From: Dehalococcoidales bacterium
Lineage (GTDB): Bacteria > Chloroflexota > Dehalococcoidia > Dehalococcoidales > UBA3254
Assembly: GCA_016926695.1 (NCBI GenBank)
Contig: JAFGOB010000107.1
Location: forward strand, 1 to 7,103
Direction of reading: 5' to 3'
DNA: 7,103 nucleotides
Under the pieces are notes generated by a model that saw only the letters and a program-made list of their open reading frames with translations, did no database searches and was not told where the DNA came from. Below, one piece after another: positions 6,017 to 7,103 of this stretch. A program made the translations under genes and the position numbers. Each line of letters begins with the position of its first letter. Positions within the stretch are counted from its first letter, which is position 1.

Positions 6017-6053
6017 GTAGGGGTGCTGGGGGCTGGGCTCTCGGCACCCCTAC
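6017..6053 (+). terminator. Strong hairpin, probable terminator of the clamp gene
   Basis: GTAGGGGTGC (6017-6026) is perfectly complementary to GCACCCCTAC (6044-6053), giving a ten-base stem with a 17-base G-rich loop. The following bases, TTTGTTAGT, are T-rich but interrupted, so it is a weaker match to the classical intrinsic terminator than the hairpin at 4677-4704. Together with the palindrome just upstream it fills most of the 93-base gap before the next gene. A role in mRNA end formation or protection is the simplest reading. Confidence 0.6.
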
Positions 6054-6085
6054 TTTGTTAGTAATATACCATAAAAGGAGGCTAT

Positions 6086-6229
6086 ATGCCCAATTTAACC
6101 ACAAATCTCTACGAAATGTTATGCCAAACCTGTAAAGACTGTCCTTATCTTGTCAAAGATCTCGATGGTGTCCACGTAGACTGTGATCCACCTATGGGGG
6201 AATGTGCGTTAGAACACAATAAGAAATAA
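6086..6229 (+). CDS. Small cysteine-rich protein, 47 aa
   Basis: A 47-residue ORF has an ATG four bases after AAAAGGAGG (6073-6081). Cysteines are clustered as CQTCKDC at residues 13-19, with further C33 and C40 and a late His44, enough to hold one zinc ion or possibly an iron-sulphur centre. The middle (YLVKDLDGVHVDCDPP) looks like a beta hairpin. I do not recognise a family. It is the first gene after the hairpins that follow the clamp gene, and its stop is 13 bases before the next ATG, so it is probably cotranscribed with the 166-residue gene. The strong ribosome site and the regular Cys spacing support a real gene although it is short. Confidence 0.66.
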   Translation: MPNLTTNLYEMLCQTCKDCPYLVKDLDGVHVDCDPPMGECALEHNKK

Positions 6230-6242
6230 GAGGAGGTGAATA

Positions 6243-6743
6243 ATGACTTTACCAGGATTACAACAGCCACGACCAAAACAAGTTAACGGCTGGATTGATG
6301 ACCTTGTGGGTGCTCTTACAGATCCTATCATCTGCTGGCCATCGCCATGGAGTGCCGATATCCCGGAGAACATCAAGAAACAAATCCCACTCGAACGGCT
6401 GATCATGAACATGAAGGTTTCAAAGGAAGGCGGAGTACCGGTCGGTGATTGCGAAGCCCTTATATACATGTATCCACGGTCATTGGAAGCCCCGATGGGA
6501 TACGAATGGACGCATATCTATTCGTACTGTTTTACTAAAGCCATGATATTCATGAAAGTCGATGTACCTCCGGATATTCGCGTTGACTCGCTGTCTGATT
6601 ATGATATGCGACAGCTCGATGATCTGAAACGCTTCATCTACGATAAGCGAGTTCAAAATCGCAAGGAAAAAGCCCGGGTCCAGGAAAAAGAAGTGGAGAA
6701 GAAGGAGCTGGAAGTTAAACCCGCACAATCAGCATTTTTCTAA
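6243..6743 (+). CDS. Unrecognised 166 aa protein with C-terminal clamp-binding-type peptide
   Basis: I do not recognise the main domain. Residues 14-110 look like a mixed alpha/beta fold with many aromatic residues (CWPSPWSADIP at 31-41, GDCEALIYMYP at 68-78, YEWTHIYSYCFTKAMIFMKV at 87-106). Residues 115-158 are a long charged helix rich in Lys, Arg and Glu, likely a coiled coil or extended helix. The protein ends in KPAQSAFF (159-166), almost the same as the KPAQASFF end of the protein encoded at 4110-4670. The last five residues fit the Q-x-x-hydrophobic-F pattern of beta-clamp ligands, and a clamp gene lies just upstream. The two tails use mostly different codons, so the likeness is at protein level. 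The ATG at 6243 has GAGGAGGTGA directly upstream. No membrane or secretion signal is seen, so a cytoplasmic, clamp-tethered DNA transaction protein is the best guess, with the activity unknown. Confidence 0.8.
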   Translation: MTLPGLQQPRPKQVNGWIDDLVGALTDPIICWPSPWSADIPENIKKQIPLERLIMNMKVSKEGGVPVGDCEALIYMYPRSLEAPMGYEWTHIYSYCFTKAMIFMKVDVPPDIRVDSLSDYDMRQLDDLKRFIYDKRVQNRKEKARVQEKEVEKKELEVKPAQSAFF

Positions 6744-6758
6744 CAAGGAGGTAACCAT

Positions 6759-6956
6759 TTGAAAACTCGCATAGTACACTGTGTTTCCTGCGATGTTCTT
6801 GTTATCAACAATGTTATCTGCCACGAACTTGGATGTCCGGATGCATGGAAGGATGAATTAAGGACATGTCCATGGTGTGGCCAAAAATTCAAACCCGAAA
6901 GCAAAGAGCAGTTATTCGATTGCGACGACTGTGCTAACAGCTATCACGGGTATTAG
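6759..6956 (+). CDS. Small double zinc-ribbon-like protein, 65 aa
   Basis: A 65-residue protein has eight cysteines in paired or near-paired form: CVSC (8-11), C21 and C26 in CHELGC, CPWC (37-40) and CDDC (55-58), plus His22 and His63. This suits two bound zinc ions. The CHELGCPDAW stretch resembles the (C)HExGCP motif seen in many small phage and mobile-element proteins of unknown function; this is recall, not a search. Translation probably starts at TTG 6759, preceded by AAGGAGGT at 6745-6752; no ATG exists at the front of the frame. It follows the 166-residue gene by 15 bases and is followed by the next gene's ribosome site, which overlaps its stop codon. Role unknown; such proteins are often DNA, RNA or protein adaptors. 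Confidence 0.75.
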   Translation: MKTRIVHCVSCDVLVINNVICHELGCPDAWKDELRTCPWCGQKFKPESKEQLFDCDDCANSYHGY

Positions 6957-6966
6957 GAGGTGAATA

Positions 6967-7103
6967 GTGTCAACTTATCGAGGTTATAAGTATCAACAAG
7001 CCGGTCGCCTGGTTGTAACCAGGGACGGCAGGGACCTTTCCCCAAAACCATCACAGAAACTATGGAATCATTCTCCTGACGGCTTCCAGTGGGGATATGG
7101 CGG
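6967..7103 (+). CDS. DUF6166-like protein, 5' part (cut by window end)
   Basis: This frame starts at GTG 6967, five bases after a TAGGAGGTG site that overlaps the stop of the previous gene, and stays open to the end of the window (45 codons seen). The visible residues include YRGYKYQQAGRLVV, TRDGRDLSPKPSQKLWN and HSPDGFQWGYGG. The pattern NHSP-GF-WGYGG is characteristic of a small family of mobile-element and phage proteins that I recall as DUF6166, whose usual continuation is SGPAQLALA. Its biochemical function is not known. The domain name comes from memory and the 3' end is missing, but the conserved core is distinctive. Confidence 0.7.
   Translation, partial: MSTYRGYKYQQAGRLVVTRDGRDLSPKPSQKLWNHSPDGFQWGYG

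Noticed and set aside
1..7103. CRISPR array, tRNA or rRNA gene, insertion sequence or attachment site
   Set aside because: No regularly spaced repeats, tRNA-like cloverleaf, transposase frame or paired terminal repeats were found on reading either strand; coding genes fill almost the whole window.

Overview
The window looks like part of a bacterial mobile element (plasmid, integrative element or related accessory island). The basis is a bacterial DnaN-type sliding clamp, strong AAGGAGG-type ribosome binding sites before nearly every gene, all genes on the + strand with small spacings or ATGA/GTGA overlaps, many tiny cysteine-rich accessory proteins, and a PRTRC-type cassette (ParB-Related, ThiF-Related Cassette), a set known from plasmids and integrated elements. 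The host phylum cannot be told from this sequence alone. Base composition is near 50% G+C throughout, with no obvious break.

Region 1 (about 32-4670) reads as one operon. Two small unrecognised genes lead. They are followed by a 419-residue protein whose C-terminal third resembles PRTRC protein F, then PRTRC protein B (an E2-like protein with a conserved Cys), a PRTRC ThiF/E1-like adenylating enzyme, and PRTRC protein A (a JAB/JAMM peptidase-like protein). A 49-residue cysteine protein follows, and then a zinc-finger-plus-linker protein that may correspond to PRTRC protein E. The E1-E2-JAB trio is the enzymatic core of a ubiquitin-like conjugation and deconjugation system, but no ubiquitin-like partner (PRTRC C / Prok_Ub type) is recognisable here. 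The operon ends in a hairpin plus T-run at 4677-4704.

Region 2 (4733-6053) is a single gene for an element-encoded DNA polymerase III beta-type sliding clamp with an extra 46-residue, very acidic C-terminal tail. It is followed at once by a 22-base near-palindrome and a second strong hairpin.

Region 3 (6086-7103) is a run of small accessory genes: a 47-residue Cys protein, a 166-residue unrecognised protein, a 65-residue double zinc-ribbon-like protein, and the start of a DUF6166-like protein cut by the window end.

The most striking observation is that two otherwise unrelated proteins, one on each side of the clamp gene, end in nearly the same peptide (KPAQASFF and KPAQSAFF). The final five residues fit the general pattern of bacterial clamp-binding peptides (Q-x-x-hydrophobic-F). 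This suggests a private replication or repair module in which both proteins dock on the element's own clamp, with a ubiquitin-like modification system encoded alongside. The link between the two systems is inference.
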